Part shown: positions 1 to 6,508 of the stretch, piece after piece | Layout of the letters: each line of letters starts with the position of its first letter | Numbering within the stretch: the first letter of the stretch is position 1 | NCBI GenBank assembly: GCA_002366755.1 | Contig: DFBV01000110.1 | Coordinates: forward strand, 1 to 10,284 | Source: Anaerolineales bacterium UBA3071 | GTDB taxonomy: Bacteria > Chloroflexota > Anaerolineae > UBA3071 | DNA: 10,284 bases | Direction: 5' to 3' | Notes under the pieces: generated by a model | Seen by the model: only the letters and a program-made list of their open reading frames with translations | The model's database searches: none | What the model was told of the DNA's origin: nothing | Translations under genes and position numbers: made by a program

Positions 1-738
1 ATCTATCTGCCCCTGCTCATGAAGCAGTTCGGCCTGGCTCCTTCGCCCACGCCGACGGCTACGCCCACCGCTACATCACCCCCAACCCATACGCCAACGC
101 CTGCGGTGACTCTCACCAAGACACACACTCCGACGGCCACGCCAACCCCGGCCCTTGCCCCAGAGGTCGTCGTATCGAGCAGCAATGCTTTCGTGCCGTA
201 TGCAGGGGCGACCAGTCTGTACATCGTGGGCGAGCTGCGGAACGACTCATCTTCGAACGTGTGGTTAGTTAGGATTGACGCAACCCTTCGCGACTCATCG
301 GGCAACGCAGCAGGTACCGGCTACTCGTATGCTATGATTGATACGCTCTCCCCAGGCATGACTTCGCCTTTTCGTATCATTTTCCGGGATCCGCCTGCGT
401 GGGCATCTTATGAGCTCACGCTCACATGGGACACAACGTCTGAGCAACCATATCCTCTTGAGATACTCAACAGCACGTCGCACTTCGACGGCTTGGATGC
501 ATACCATGTGGTGGGCGAAACAAGGAATCAATACGATGAGCAGCGCACCTGGATTGCGGCATATGTGACACTGTACGATGACAGTGGAGAAGTGATTGGC
601 GTCGATTACCGTCACACTGATCCCCATAACTTGAACCCGGGAGAGACCGCTTCCTTCGATGCCTACGTATACTTCTGGAAGTACAAACCGGACAGGAGCA
701 GAGTTGCCACGCATCTGCTCCAGATCTATGATGATTAG
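1..738 (+). CDS. Secreted protein with Thr/Pro-rich linker and two FxLYD-like domains (5' partial)
   Basis: The reading frame is open from the first base of the window. It reads IYLPLLMKQFGLAPSPTPT, so the gene very probably starts upstream and the ATG at 19 is internal. A short YLPL-type hydrophobic stretch followed by a long Thr/Pro/Ala linker (about residues 14-55 of the visible part) is common in exported Chloroflexota proteins. Two similar beta-rich units follow. The first contains GELRNDSSSNVWLVRIDATL and ends at LSPGMTSPF. The second contains GETRNQYDEQRTWIAAYVTL, then YDDSGEVIG, and ends at LNPGETASFDAYV. This pattern (G-E-x-R-N, then a strand with LYD or LRD, then L-x-P-G-x-x-x-x-F) matches the FxLYD domain, an extracellular module of unknown precise function. 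The protein ends with LLQIYDD. It is probably cell-surface or secreted, and no enzymatic residues are visible. The upstream part, which may hold the functional domain, is missing. Confidence 0.75.
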   Translation: MYLPLLMKQFGLAPSPTPTATPTATSPPTHTPTPAVTLTKTHTPTATPTPALAPEVVVSSSNAFVPYAGATSLYIVGELRNDSSSNVWLVRIDATLRDSSGNAAGTGYSYAMIDTLSPGMTSPFRIIFRDPPAWASYELTLTWDTTSEQPYPLEILNSTSHFDGLDAYHVVGETRNQYDEQRTWIAAYVTLYDDSGEVIGVDYRHTDPHNLNPGETASFDAYVYFWKYKPDRSRVATHLLQIYDD

Positions 739-745
739 GCGAATG

Positions 746-772
746 AGTGGAGGTGGGTAGTCTCCCCCCACT
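746..772 (+). terminator. Possible hairpin terminator after the secreted-protein gene
   Basis: AGTGG (746-750) pairs with CCACT (768-772), and the G-rich and C-rich inner parts of the arms also pair imperfectly. It begins 8 bases after the stop codon. The downstream bases (GTGTTG) are not a real T run, so this is only a possible terminator or mRNA-end hairpin. Confidence 0.35.
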
Positions 773-819
773 GTGTTGATGCGCTCAGCACACATTGAGA
801 CCATGATTGTGCGGGAACA

Positions 820-892
820 GGACGCGGATGGCCGCGGACCAGCACGGAAGAATACGAGTAGAATCCGTGGTTCTCCGCGTTTGTCCGCGTCC
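820..892. repeat. Imperfect inverted repeat built from CGCGGA units
   Basis: The arm at 820-848 (starting GGACGCGGATGG) is the inverted match of the arm at 864-892 (ending TTGTCCGCGTCC). Of 29 positions, about 22 pair, and the loop is 15 bases. CGCGGA occurs twice in each arm at the same spacing. The element lies in non-coding DNA. It resembles palindromic intergenic repeats found in many copies in environmental bacterial genomes. Transcribed in either direction, it would fold into a long hairpin. Confidence 0.7.
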
Positions 893-950
893 AATATGGC
901 CTGGCCTTGACATCAACACGAAACGGGGAACCCGCCTGGAGGTGCCTACG

Positions 951-1112
951 ATGAAAAGAACAGAGTATTGGCGAAGGAGGGCTTTCGTTGCTCTCGGCTT
1001 GTCACTCATGCTGATCGTGAGCGTCTTCCTGCCCAGCTACTCCCACACCGCCAGTGACCCTGGTTGGGAACCAGATGTTCTGAACTTGACAAGCAGGGAT
1101 TTCCGGATATAA
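951..1112 (+). CDS. Short signal-peptide ORF, doubtful or gene remnant
   Basis: This is a 53-codon ORF starting at ATG 951, with GGAGG about nine bases upstream. The product begins MKRTEYWRRRAFVALGLSLM and continues with a hydrophobic run LIVSVFLP, which is a typical N-terminal export signal (basic head, hydrophobic core, small or polar residues after it). About 25 residues of undistinguished sequence follow. The codons for the last nine or so residues are the -35 box, spacer and -10 box of the tRNA promoter, and the TAA stop lies inside the -10 box. This suggests the start of a secreted-protein gene whose remainder was lost, or a chance ORF, rather than a full gene. The same frame is open further upstream to 807, but that part runs through the inverted repeat and lacks a good ribosome binding site. 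No family is recognised. Confidence 0.3.
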   Translation: MKRTEYWRRRAFVALGLSLMLIVSVFLPSYSHTASDPGWEPDVLNLTSRDFRI

Positions 1113-1113
1113 T
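1086..1113 (+). promoter_or_regulatory. Consensus sigma-70-type promoter of the tRNA-Lys gene
   Basis: TTGACA at 1086-1091 and TATAAT at 1108-1113 both match the consensus exactly and are separated by 16 bases. Transcription would start near 1120, giving about 60 bases of leader before the tRNA. A strong promoter suits a stable RNA gene. Confidence 0.85.
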
Positions 1114-1182
1114 GGTGCTGTTCGATAGACAGTAGACTCCCTGGCAGAGGCCCAGGTCTGTCCATCGAGATTCAGTGTACTT

Positions 1183-1255
1183 GGGCCGCTAGCTCAACTG
1201 GCAGAGCAACGGACTCTTAATCCGTAGGTTACAGGTTCGATTCCTGTGCGGCTCA
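1183..1255 (+). tRNA. trnK: tRNA-Lys (anticodon CTT)
   Basis: A complete cloverleaf can be drawn. The acceptor GGGCCGC pairs with GCGGCTC, with one G-U pair at 2:71. The D stem is GCTC/GAGC. The anticodon stem ACGGA/TCCGT encloses the loop CTCTTAA, whose positions 34-36 are CTT, so it reads the lysine codon AAG. The variable loop is AGGTT. The T stem ACAGG/CCTGT encloses TTCGATT. The discriminator base is A at 1255. The next bases are CCT, so the 3' CCA is not encoded and would be added after transcription. The gene sits between its own promoter and terminator. Confidence 0.96.
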
Positions 1256-1280
1256 CCTGGTAGGACTACGTCAAGAAAGA

Positions 1281-1305
1281 GCCCGCCAAATGAGGCGGGT
1301 TTTTT
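1281..1305 (+). terminator. Intrinsic terminator after tRNA-Lys
   Basis: CCCGCC (1282-1287) pairs perfectly with GGCGGG (1294-1299) around a six-base loop and is followed by six T residues (1300-1305). It begins 26 bases after the tRNA end. On the minus strand the same hairpin is followed by CTCTTTCTT, so it may also stop transcription weakly from the minus-strand remnant. Confidence 0.9.
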
Positions 1306-1334
1306 CTCCGGTATGGACTTCGACGCCCCTCTCA

Positions 1335-1895
<561 letters not shown>

Positions 1896-2188
1896 CGTCT
1901 GGCTCTCCTTAAAGATCGTTGTTGGGGCGCGTTGCCCTCTGAAGTTTTGGCTATAAGGGGGTAGTAGCCCGTTCAGCTGAGCTCACGACGAAGCCAACCG
2001 CGTTGGGCGTCGGGGGGTGCTAACAGTCTATGGCTCAAACGGCCAATACGATTGGCCTTCTAGCCGTTACATCCGTAATTCCAACGCCCTATAGAATATT
2101 CCAGCAAGGCCATTTGCGCAAGCTTCATTTGTAATACGTAATACCCGTTCGGGCGGGGAAACTTTGGTGGTGGCACGATCACTCAGGT
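1896..2188. other. Gene-free stretch with overlapping inverted repeats
   Basis: No convincing ORF is present. The stretch separates the minus-strand transketolase remnant from the plus-strand transport operon and must hold the remnant's promoter and leader. Two overlapping dyads stand out: GGCCAA (2041-2046) with TTGGCC (2052-2057), and AACGGC (2038-2043) with GCCGTT (2063-2068). They share bases and so exclude each other. A small direct repeat, GTAATACGTAATAC (2131-2144), is also present. A minus-strand promoter cannot be assigned with confidence; a weak candidate is TTGCGC followed 17 bases later by TATTCT. Confidence 0.5.
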
Positions 2189-2217
2189 TTGACAACTTGT
2201 GGGTCTAACGCTATAAT
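2189..2217 (+). promoter_or_regulatory. Consensus sigma-70-type promoter of the peptide-transport operon
   Basis: TTGACA (2189-2194) and TATAAT (2212-2217) are exact consensus boxes with the optimal 17-base spacer. Transcription would begin near 2224, about 280 bases before the binding-protein start codon. The small dyad ACAA-C-TTGT (2192-2200) overlaps the -35 box and could be an operator half, but this is weak. Confidence 0.85.
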
Positions 2218-2240
2218 AGATATGTGAAGATTGCTCCCAG

Positions 2241-2288
2241 CCGCCGGCCTGGGGCCTCTGGCCCGGCGGGCCGCCGACAAGGCGTCGG
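2241..2288 (+). promoter_or_regulatory. Structured part of the operon leader (two hairpins)
   Basis: CCGCCGG (2241-2247) pairs with CCGGCGG (2263-2269), with further inner GG/CC pairing. Immediately after it, CCGAC (2274-2278) pairs with GTCGG (2284-2288) over a five-base loop. Both lie in the transcribed leader, 15-65 bases after the predicted start site. Part of this overlaps a dispersed repeat copy. There is no match to a riboswitch class that I recognise. Confidence 0.5.
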
Positions 2289-2312
2289 TTCTCCAGCTTT
2301 TTCGGATAGGCT
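2262..2312 (+). repeat. Dispersed repeat, copy 1
   Basis: This copy shares an ordered set of blocks with 7671-7725. CCCGGCGGGCCGC (2262-2274) matches 12 of 13 bases, then comes a variable spacer of 24 bases. CTCC-AG follows, and then TTTTCGGATAGGCT (2299-2312) is identical over 14 bases. Downstream both copies continue with a TTAA-like or TTTAA stretch and GCG. It lies inside the operon leader. Confidence 0.6.
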
Positions 2313-2440
2313 TTAAGGCGAACCAAGCACCCATCGCGATTGATCATGGCTCGGCATAGAGCCACCCGGCTTTACTGAAGCCAACCCTGTGTTCTGGTTT
2401 CAGCATGATGTAATTGCCAAGGGAGGTGATGCTTACTGTT

Positions 2441-2506
2441 ATGAGAGCTACTGTGTCGTATTGGCCTTTGCTTACAAGCTTACTCAAATCAGGAGGAGAA
2501 TCATGA
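2441..2506 (+). CDS. Possible leader peptide coupled to the binding-protein gene
   Basis: A 21-codon ORF (MRATVSYWPLL..., ending SGGES) starts at ATG 2441. Its TGA (2504-2506) overlaps the ATG of the binding-protein gene (2503) as ATGA. A near-perfect anti-Shine-Dalgarno complement, GGGAGGTGAT, lies at 2421-2430. It is 10-14 bases from ATG 2441 and too close to the alternative in-frame ATG at 2429. The ORF has no obvious run of one regulatory codon. It could couple translation to the next gene or be accidental; the downstream gene also has its own strong ribosome binding site, AGGAGGAG. Confidence 0.35.
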   Translation: MRATVSYWPLLTSLLKSGGES

Positions 2507-4287
2507 AGAATAACCTATGGAAACTCTTGGCTGCAATGGTCGTTTTGACCATGCTTGTCGCGGGCTTGGTGGCCTGTGCCGCGCCCACCCCCCAGGTGAT
2601 CGAGAAGAAGGTCATCGAGACCGTGATCGTGGAGAAGGAGGTGCCTGTCGAGAAGAAGGTGGTGGAGACCGTGATCGTAGAGAAGGTGATCACCGCCACC
2701 CCGGCACCGGCCAAGCCTAAGGCCGTCACCATGACCTTCTTCGAGGAGCCCGATAGCCTGAACCGCGCCTATACGCAGATGTGGTACTCCCTGCTTGTCC
2801 TGGACATCTTCAACCCTGGGCTTTGGGCCTGGGACGACAATCTTGAGCCCTCGTTGGAGATGGCCGCTGAGTTCCCCACCAAGGAAAACGGCCTCATCTC
2901 CGAGGACGGCCTGACCATTACCCTCCCGCTAAACAAAAAGGCCAAATGGTCGGACGGCGAGCCGGTGACCGCCAATGATTTCATCTTCACCTACGAGATG
3001 ATCATAGACCCGGCGAACACCGTGCAGAGCACCTGGCCCTATGCTGATTACCTGGAGAGCATCACAGCAGCAGATGATCATACACTGGTGCTCAAATTCA
3101 CCGAGCCCTTCGCTCCCTGGGCTACCACCATCTTTGACTTCGTCCTGCCCAAGCACGTTCTGGGGCCGGTCTTTGAGGCAGAGGGAACGCTGGACGACGC
3201 CGAATGGAACCGCAACCCCACTGTCGTCAACGGTGCCTTCATCGTCAAGGAGTGGGAGGCGGCCAGCCACATCATCCTCAAGGCCAACGACAACTACTGG
3301 CGCGGCCGGCCCACCCTCGATCAGGTCAACATCCTGATCGTGCCCGACGACGAAGCCCAGATGGCGGCCATCAAGACCGGCGATACCGACGTCGGCATCT
3401 TTCTATCCTACGCTGACATCCCCACGATTGAAGCACTGCCCGACGTAGATGTAATCACGGTGCTCTCGGGCTACAACGAGAGCTGGTTCTTCAATCTCAA
3501 CACCGAAGAGAACGCTGCCGAGGCCGGCCATCCGGCGCTGCAAGACGTGCGCGTGCGCCAGGCCATTGCCTATGCCGTGGACTTTGACCTCATCTCTGAG
3601 GAACTGTTGTTCGGCGGAACCTACCCGCCCGCTACCCTCTGGGAGGAGATGCCTTTCGCCTATCCAGACGCTGAACTCTACAAGTACGATCCGGACAAGG
3701 CCAAGGCGCTTCTGGATGAAGCCGGCTGGGTAGATAGCAACGGCGACGGCACTCGCGACAAGGACGGCGTGGAGCTGGTTCTCGTCTATTCCACCACCGC
3801 CGGCCGCGAAGTGCGGGAGCAGACCCAGGTCGTGGCCCAGCAGTATCTGGCCGACGTGGGCATCGGGATCACTATCCAGAACAACTCCTACGATACCATG
3901 TGGAACTCCTACGGTGAGGATGGACCCATCGCCACCGGCAACTACGACATCGCCGAATGGTCCACCACCGGTGACTTCCCCGATCCGAACTACTCGGATT
4001 GGCTCTGCTCCGAGATCCCCTCGGAGGAGAATCCCGCCGGCTCCAACTGGTATGGGATCTGCGACGAGGAACTGGATGGTCTCTTCAAGGCCCAGGCACT
4101 TGAGATGGACCCGAACAAGCGCATCGAGCTGTACCACGACATCGGCAAGATCATGAGCGAAAAGGTGTACTGGCTCGGCGTGTGGCACGACAACGACGTG
4201 TGGACCATCAACAAGCGGACCGGGAACATCAAGGTCTCCGGGGCAGATTGCTTCTGGAACTGCTTCGAGTGGGACGTAGCGGAGTAG
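2503..4287 (+). CDS. ABC transporter substrate-binding lipoprotein, family 5 (peptide/oligosaccharide type)
   Basis: The product of 594 residues captures the substrate outside the membrane and delivers it to the two permeases encoded next. The N-terminus MKNNLWKLLAAMVVLTML leads to a lipobox LVAC, with the lipidated cysteine at residue 25. Residues 33-64 form a Val/Glu/Lys-rich linker containing two copies of a 16-residue unit (EKKVIETVIVEKEVPV and EKKVVETVIVEKVITA), followed by Thr/Pro/Ala. The family-5 domain starts near residue 78. It shows FEEPDSLNRAY, the diagnostic AKWSDGEPVTANDFIFTYE (147-165), DDHTLVLKFTEPF, and the GWVDSNGDGTRDKDG segment common in this family. The domain runs nearly to the C-terminus. 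Start choice: AGGAGGAG is four to five bases before ATG 2503, and the frame is open 38 codons further upstream but without export logic. Ligands of the family include di- and oligopeptides, nickel and oligosaccharides; sequence alone does not decide. It is first in an operon with a consensus promoter. Confidence 0.92.
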   Translation: MKNNLWKLLAAMVVLTMLVAGLVACAAPTPQVIEKKVIETVIVEKEVPVEKKVVETVIVEKVITATPAPAKPKAVTMTFFEEPDSLNRAYTQMWYSLLVLDIFNPGLWAWDDNLEPSLEMAAEFPTKENGLISEDGLTITLPLNKKAKWSDGEPVTANDFIFTYEMIIDPANTVQSTWPYADYLESITAADDHTLVLKFTEPFAPWATTIFDFVLPKHVLGPVFEAEGTLDDAEWNRNPTVVNGAFIVKEWEAASHIILKANDNYWRGRPTLDQVNILIVPDDEAQMAAIKTGDTDVGIFLSYADIPTIEALPDVDVITVLSGYNESWFFNLNTEENAAEAGHPALQDVRVRQAIAYAVDFDLISEELLFGGTYPPATLWEEMPFAYPDAELYKYDPDKAKALLDEAGWVDSNGDGTRDKDGVELVLVYSTTAGREVREQTQVVAQQYLADVGIGITIQNNSYDTMWNSYGEDGPIATGNYDIAEWSTTGDFPDPNYSDWLCSEIPSEENPAGSNWYGICDEELDGLFKAQALEMDPNKRIELYHDIGKIMSEKVYWLGVWHDNDVWTINKRTGNIKVSGADCFWNCFEWDVAE

Positions 4288-4309
4288 GTCTGCCTGAAAT
4301 GCCAGAGGA

Positions 4310-4336
4310 GAGGAGGGGGAGATAATCTCCCTCCTC
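4310..4336 (+). terminator. Intergenic hairpin between binding protein and first permease
   Basis: GAGGAGGGGGAGA (4310-4322) pairs with TCTCCCTCCTC (4326-4336) with a bulge of two G residues. A pyrimidine-rich tract with scattered T runs follows (4337-4360), but there is no clean run of six T. It probably acts as a partial terminator or RNA stabiliser that keeps binding-protein mRNA in excess over permease mRNA, as in other binding-protein-dependent operons. Confidence 0.5.
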
Positions 4337-4373
4337 TTCCTTGCTTATCGTTTCTTTCTTTGGGACGGGGTGT

Positions 4374-5405
4374 ATGACCCGATATATTATCCGCCGTCTG
4401 CTTCAGGCTATCCCCCTGCTTTTGTTCATCAGCATCATGATCTTTGTCCTGGCAAATGCCATGGGCGATCCCCTGGCTTCCTTTGGCGGTCGCCGGCGCA
4501 TCCGCTCGTCGGACCGCGAACGATTGACCCGCCAATTGGGCCTGGACAAACCGATCACCGTCCAATACGTCGTCTGGTTGATTGGCAACGACTGGATGGA
4601 TATTGACCTGGACGGCGACGGCGTGGCCGAGGTCAAGGGCTCCCGCAAGGGCGTTCTGCGGGGCGACTGGGGCAAATCCTTTATGGAAAAACGGCCGGTG
4701 AGCAAGCTCATCGCCGAACGGCTGCCCAACACCCTGCTGTTGATGCTCGTCTCCGAGATTGTGATTATCATCTTTTCCCTGATCATTGGCATTTATTCTG
4801 CCCTCAAGCAGTACACGGTCACGGACCACGCCATCACCGGACTGTCGTTCATCGGCTATTCGATGCCCATTTTCTGGATCGCCCTGATGTTGATGTATCT
4901 CCTGGCCGTGAAATTCAAACAGTGGGGCTTGCCCTACTTTCCCACCGTGGGCAAGTACGATCTCTCGGTTGGCCCTACAATAGAACAGGTCGCCTGGCAC
5001 ATGGTTCTGCCCGTGGCAAGCATCTCTATCATCAGCATCGCCGCATACACGCGCTACATCCGGTCGAGTATGTTGGAGGTGATCAACGAAGACTATATCC
5101 GCACCGCCCGGGCTAAGGGTCTGACTGAAAGGACGATACTCTTTCGACACGCCCTCAAGAACGCTTCTCTGCCCCTGATCACGCTGATAGGCCTGGACCT
5201 GCCCCTGCTGCTGAGTGGTGCGGTGCTCACAGAGTCCATCTTTGCCTGGCCGGGCATGGGACGGCTCTTTTGGAACGCCGCCCAGGATACAGACATCCCC
5301 GTGCTGATGGGCGTGTTGATGCTCATCTCTGTGGCTGTGGTCGTTTTTCAGATCATTACCGACATTGTCTATACTTTCCTTGATCCCCGCATTCATTACG
5401 ACTGA
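4374..5405 (+). CDS. ABC transporter permease, DppB/OppB type
   Basis: The 343-residue inner-membrane protein forms one half of the importer channel. The start MTRYIIRRLLQAIPLLLFIS, with the first transmembrane helix at about 10-30, is typical of DppB. ATG 4374 has a G-rich GGGACGGGG stretch just before it, so I prefer it to the in-frame TTG at 4341. The periplasm-side segment after the first helix contains SSDRERLTRQLGLDKPITVQYVVWL, the family's usual N-terminal region, then an unusual DIDLDGDGVAE (76-86) before RGDWGKSF. Helices follow at about 122-142, 158-180, 210-228, 265-286 and 310-333. The cytoplasmic EAA loop that docks the ATPase reads EDYIRTARAKGLTERTILFR (239-258), followed by HALKNA. 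TESIFAWPGMGRL (286-298) and the LDPRIHYD C-terminus are family hallmarks. It lies downstream of the binding protein and nine bases upstream of its partner permease, so co-translation is likely. Confidence 0.93.
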   Translation: MTRYIIRRLLQAIPLLLFISIMIFVLANAMGDPLASFGGRRRIRSSDRERLTRQLGLDKPITVQYVVWLIGNDWMDIDLDGDGVAEVKGSRKGVLRGDWGKSFMEKRPVSKLIAERLPNTLLLMLVSEIVIIIFSLIIGIYSALKQYTVTDHAITGLSFIGYSMPIFWIALMLMYLLAVKFKQWGLPYFPTVGKYDLSVGPTIEQVAWHMVLPVASISIISIAAYTRYIRSSMLEVINEDYIRTARAKGLTERTILFRHALKNASLPLITLIGLDLPLLLSGAVLTESIFAWPGMGRLFWNAAQDTDIPVLMGVLMLISVAVVVFQIITDIVYTFLDPRIHYD

Positions 5406-5414
5406 GACACTGCT

Positions 5415-6356
5415 GTGGCTACCGCCAACGATATTTCCTGGGAAGATGGTTCACCCACCGGCCGTCCTCCGCAATCTCCGGTCCAACTGGCCTGGCAACG
5501 TTTCCGCCGCCACAAGATGGCCATGGTGGGAGTGGGCCTCTTGCTTTCGATCATGCTATACGTGACCGTTGGAGCGTTGGTCTTCACCGAAGATTATTCC
5601 AACCGTAACGATCTCTCGATCACGCTTCAGCCGCCGACGGCGGCGCATCCTTTCGGCACGGACGGCACCGGGCGTGACATCATGGCCCGGACGATCTACG
5701 GCGGCCAGATATCTATCATCATCGGGTTTTTGGCCGTGCTAGTCTCGGTTTGCGTAGGGACCTCAGTCGGCGCCATCGCTGGATATTACGGGGGCATAGT
5801 GGATAGCATCTTGATGCGCATGACCGAGGCAATGTTCAATACTCCCCAGTTGTTCCTGTTAATCATTCTAGGCAAGATGCTCAGCGGCAAGATCCCGACA
5901 TTTCAGTTCCTGGGACGGTCGTTCAGCGGCAGCGTGATCGTTATCATCGGTGTCATCGGCCTGACCAGTTGGATGTACCTGGCCCGAATCGTGCGGGCGA
6001 ACTATTTGGCCCTCAAAGAGCGCGAGTACATCACCGCCGCTCAGTGCCTGGGCACACCCAACTGGCGCATTATTTCCCGCCACATCCTGCCCAACACCAT
6101 TGCCCCCATTGTCGTCTCAGCGACCCTGGGAGTGGCCAGCGCCATCCTCTCCGAGGCCTACATCAGCTTCCTGGGGCTGGGCGTCCAAGCGCCTACAGCG
6201 ACCTGGGGCAACATGCTGGATCAGGCCTACCACCACCTGGATACCGAGCCATGGATGTGGTTCTTTCCGGGGATGTTGATCCTGCTGACCGTGCTGGCCA
6301 TCAACTTTCTGGGCGATGGGCTTCGGGACGCCCTGGATCCCCGGACCCAGAGGTGA
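5415..6356 (+). CDS. ABC transporter permease, DppC/OppC type
   Basis: The 313-residue inner-membrane protein is the second half of the channel and pairs with the preceding DppB-type protein. The first 25 or so residues are cytoplasmic, with AWQRFRRHKMAMVGVGLLL at 26-44 leading into helix 1, as in the OppC N-terminal domain. HPFGTDGTGRDIMARTIYGG (78-97) is the classic DppC signature. Next come GYYGGIVDSILMRMTEAM (123-140) and the EAA loop KEREYITAAQCLGTPNWRII (201-220), followed by SRHILPN. SFLGLGVQAPTATWGNML and FLGDGLRDALDPRTQR close the protein. Length and order are normal for the family. The GTG at 5415, nine bases after the previous stop, is the only start that keeps the N-terminal region. 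It has just a weak GAGA ribosome binding site, which fits translation coupled to the upstream gene. Confidence 0.92.
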   Translation: MATANDISWEDGSPTGRPPQSPVQLAWQRFRRHKMAMVGVGLLLSIMLYVTVGALVFTEDYSNRNDLSITLQPPTAAHPFGTDGTGRDIMARTIYGGQISIIIGFLAVLVSVCVGTSVGAIAGYYGGIVDSILMRMTEAMFNTPQLFLLIILGKMLSGKIPTFQFLGRSFSGSVIVIIGVIGLTSWMYLARIVRANYLALKEREYITAAQCLGTPNWRIISRHILPNTIAPIVVSATLGVASAILSEAYISFLGLGVQAPTATWGNMLDQAYHHLDTEPWMWFFPGMLILLTVLAINFLGDGLRDALDPRTQR

Positions 6357-6386
6357 GCCTCAGCAGATCACGGTTTCGCAGCGGAC

Positions 6387-6426
6387 CGGCGGCTGGGAGA
6401 CTTCGGCGAGTTCAGTCGAGCCGCCG
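6387..6426 (+). terminator. Hairpin between permease and deacylase genes
   Basis: CGGCGGCT (6387-6394) pairs perfectly with AGCCGCCG (6419-6426) over a 24-base loop and is followed by CTTTTG. The loop is long and the T run short, so it is more likely an attenuator or mRNA-processing hairpin than a full stop. The deacylase gene 82 bases further on is probably still part of the operon. Confidence 0.4.
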
Positions 6427-6508
6427 CTTTTGCTTTGGATTTGTGATTCACTGAGCCTGCCTGCTAGGCCGGATTGTTCCACATGGCCCGTACAGGAGAT
6501 CTCTTTCC

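Noticed and set aside
1183..1260. Integration (att) site at the tRNA 3' end
   Set aside because: No integrase gene and no duplicated tRNA 3' segment is present in the window. The tRNA has its own promoter and terminator intact.
2189..2217. A second XylR-like operator in the peptide-operon promoter
   Set aside because: TTGTGGGTCTAACG vaguely resembles half of the dyad at 7817-7843, but only with gaps, and there is no proper inverted partner. Chance is the simpler explanation.
2389..2502. In-frame N-terminal extension of the binding protein
   Set aside because: The extension would bury the lipoprotein signal peptide 38 residues inside. ATG 2503 has a strong AGGAGGAG site and gives a normal lipobox position.
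3990..5396. Minus-strand ORF of 468 codons across the binding protein and first permease
   Set aside because: The composition is dominated by His, Asp, Gln and Gly and it has no recognisable domain. Both plus-strand genes beneath it are clear family members, so the long open frame reflects GC-biased codon positions.
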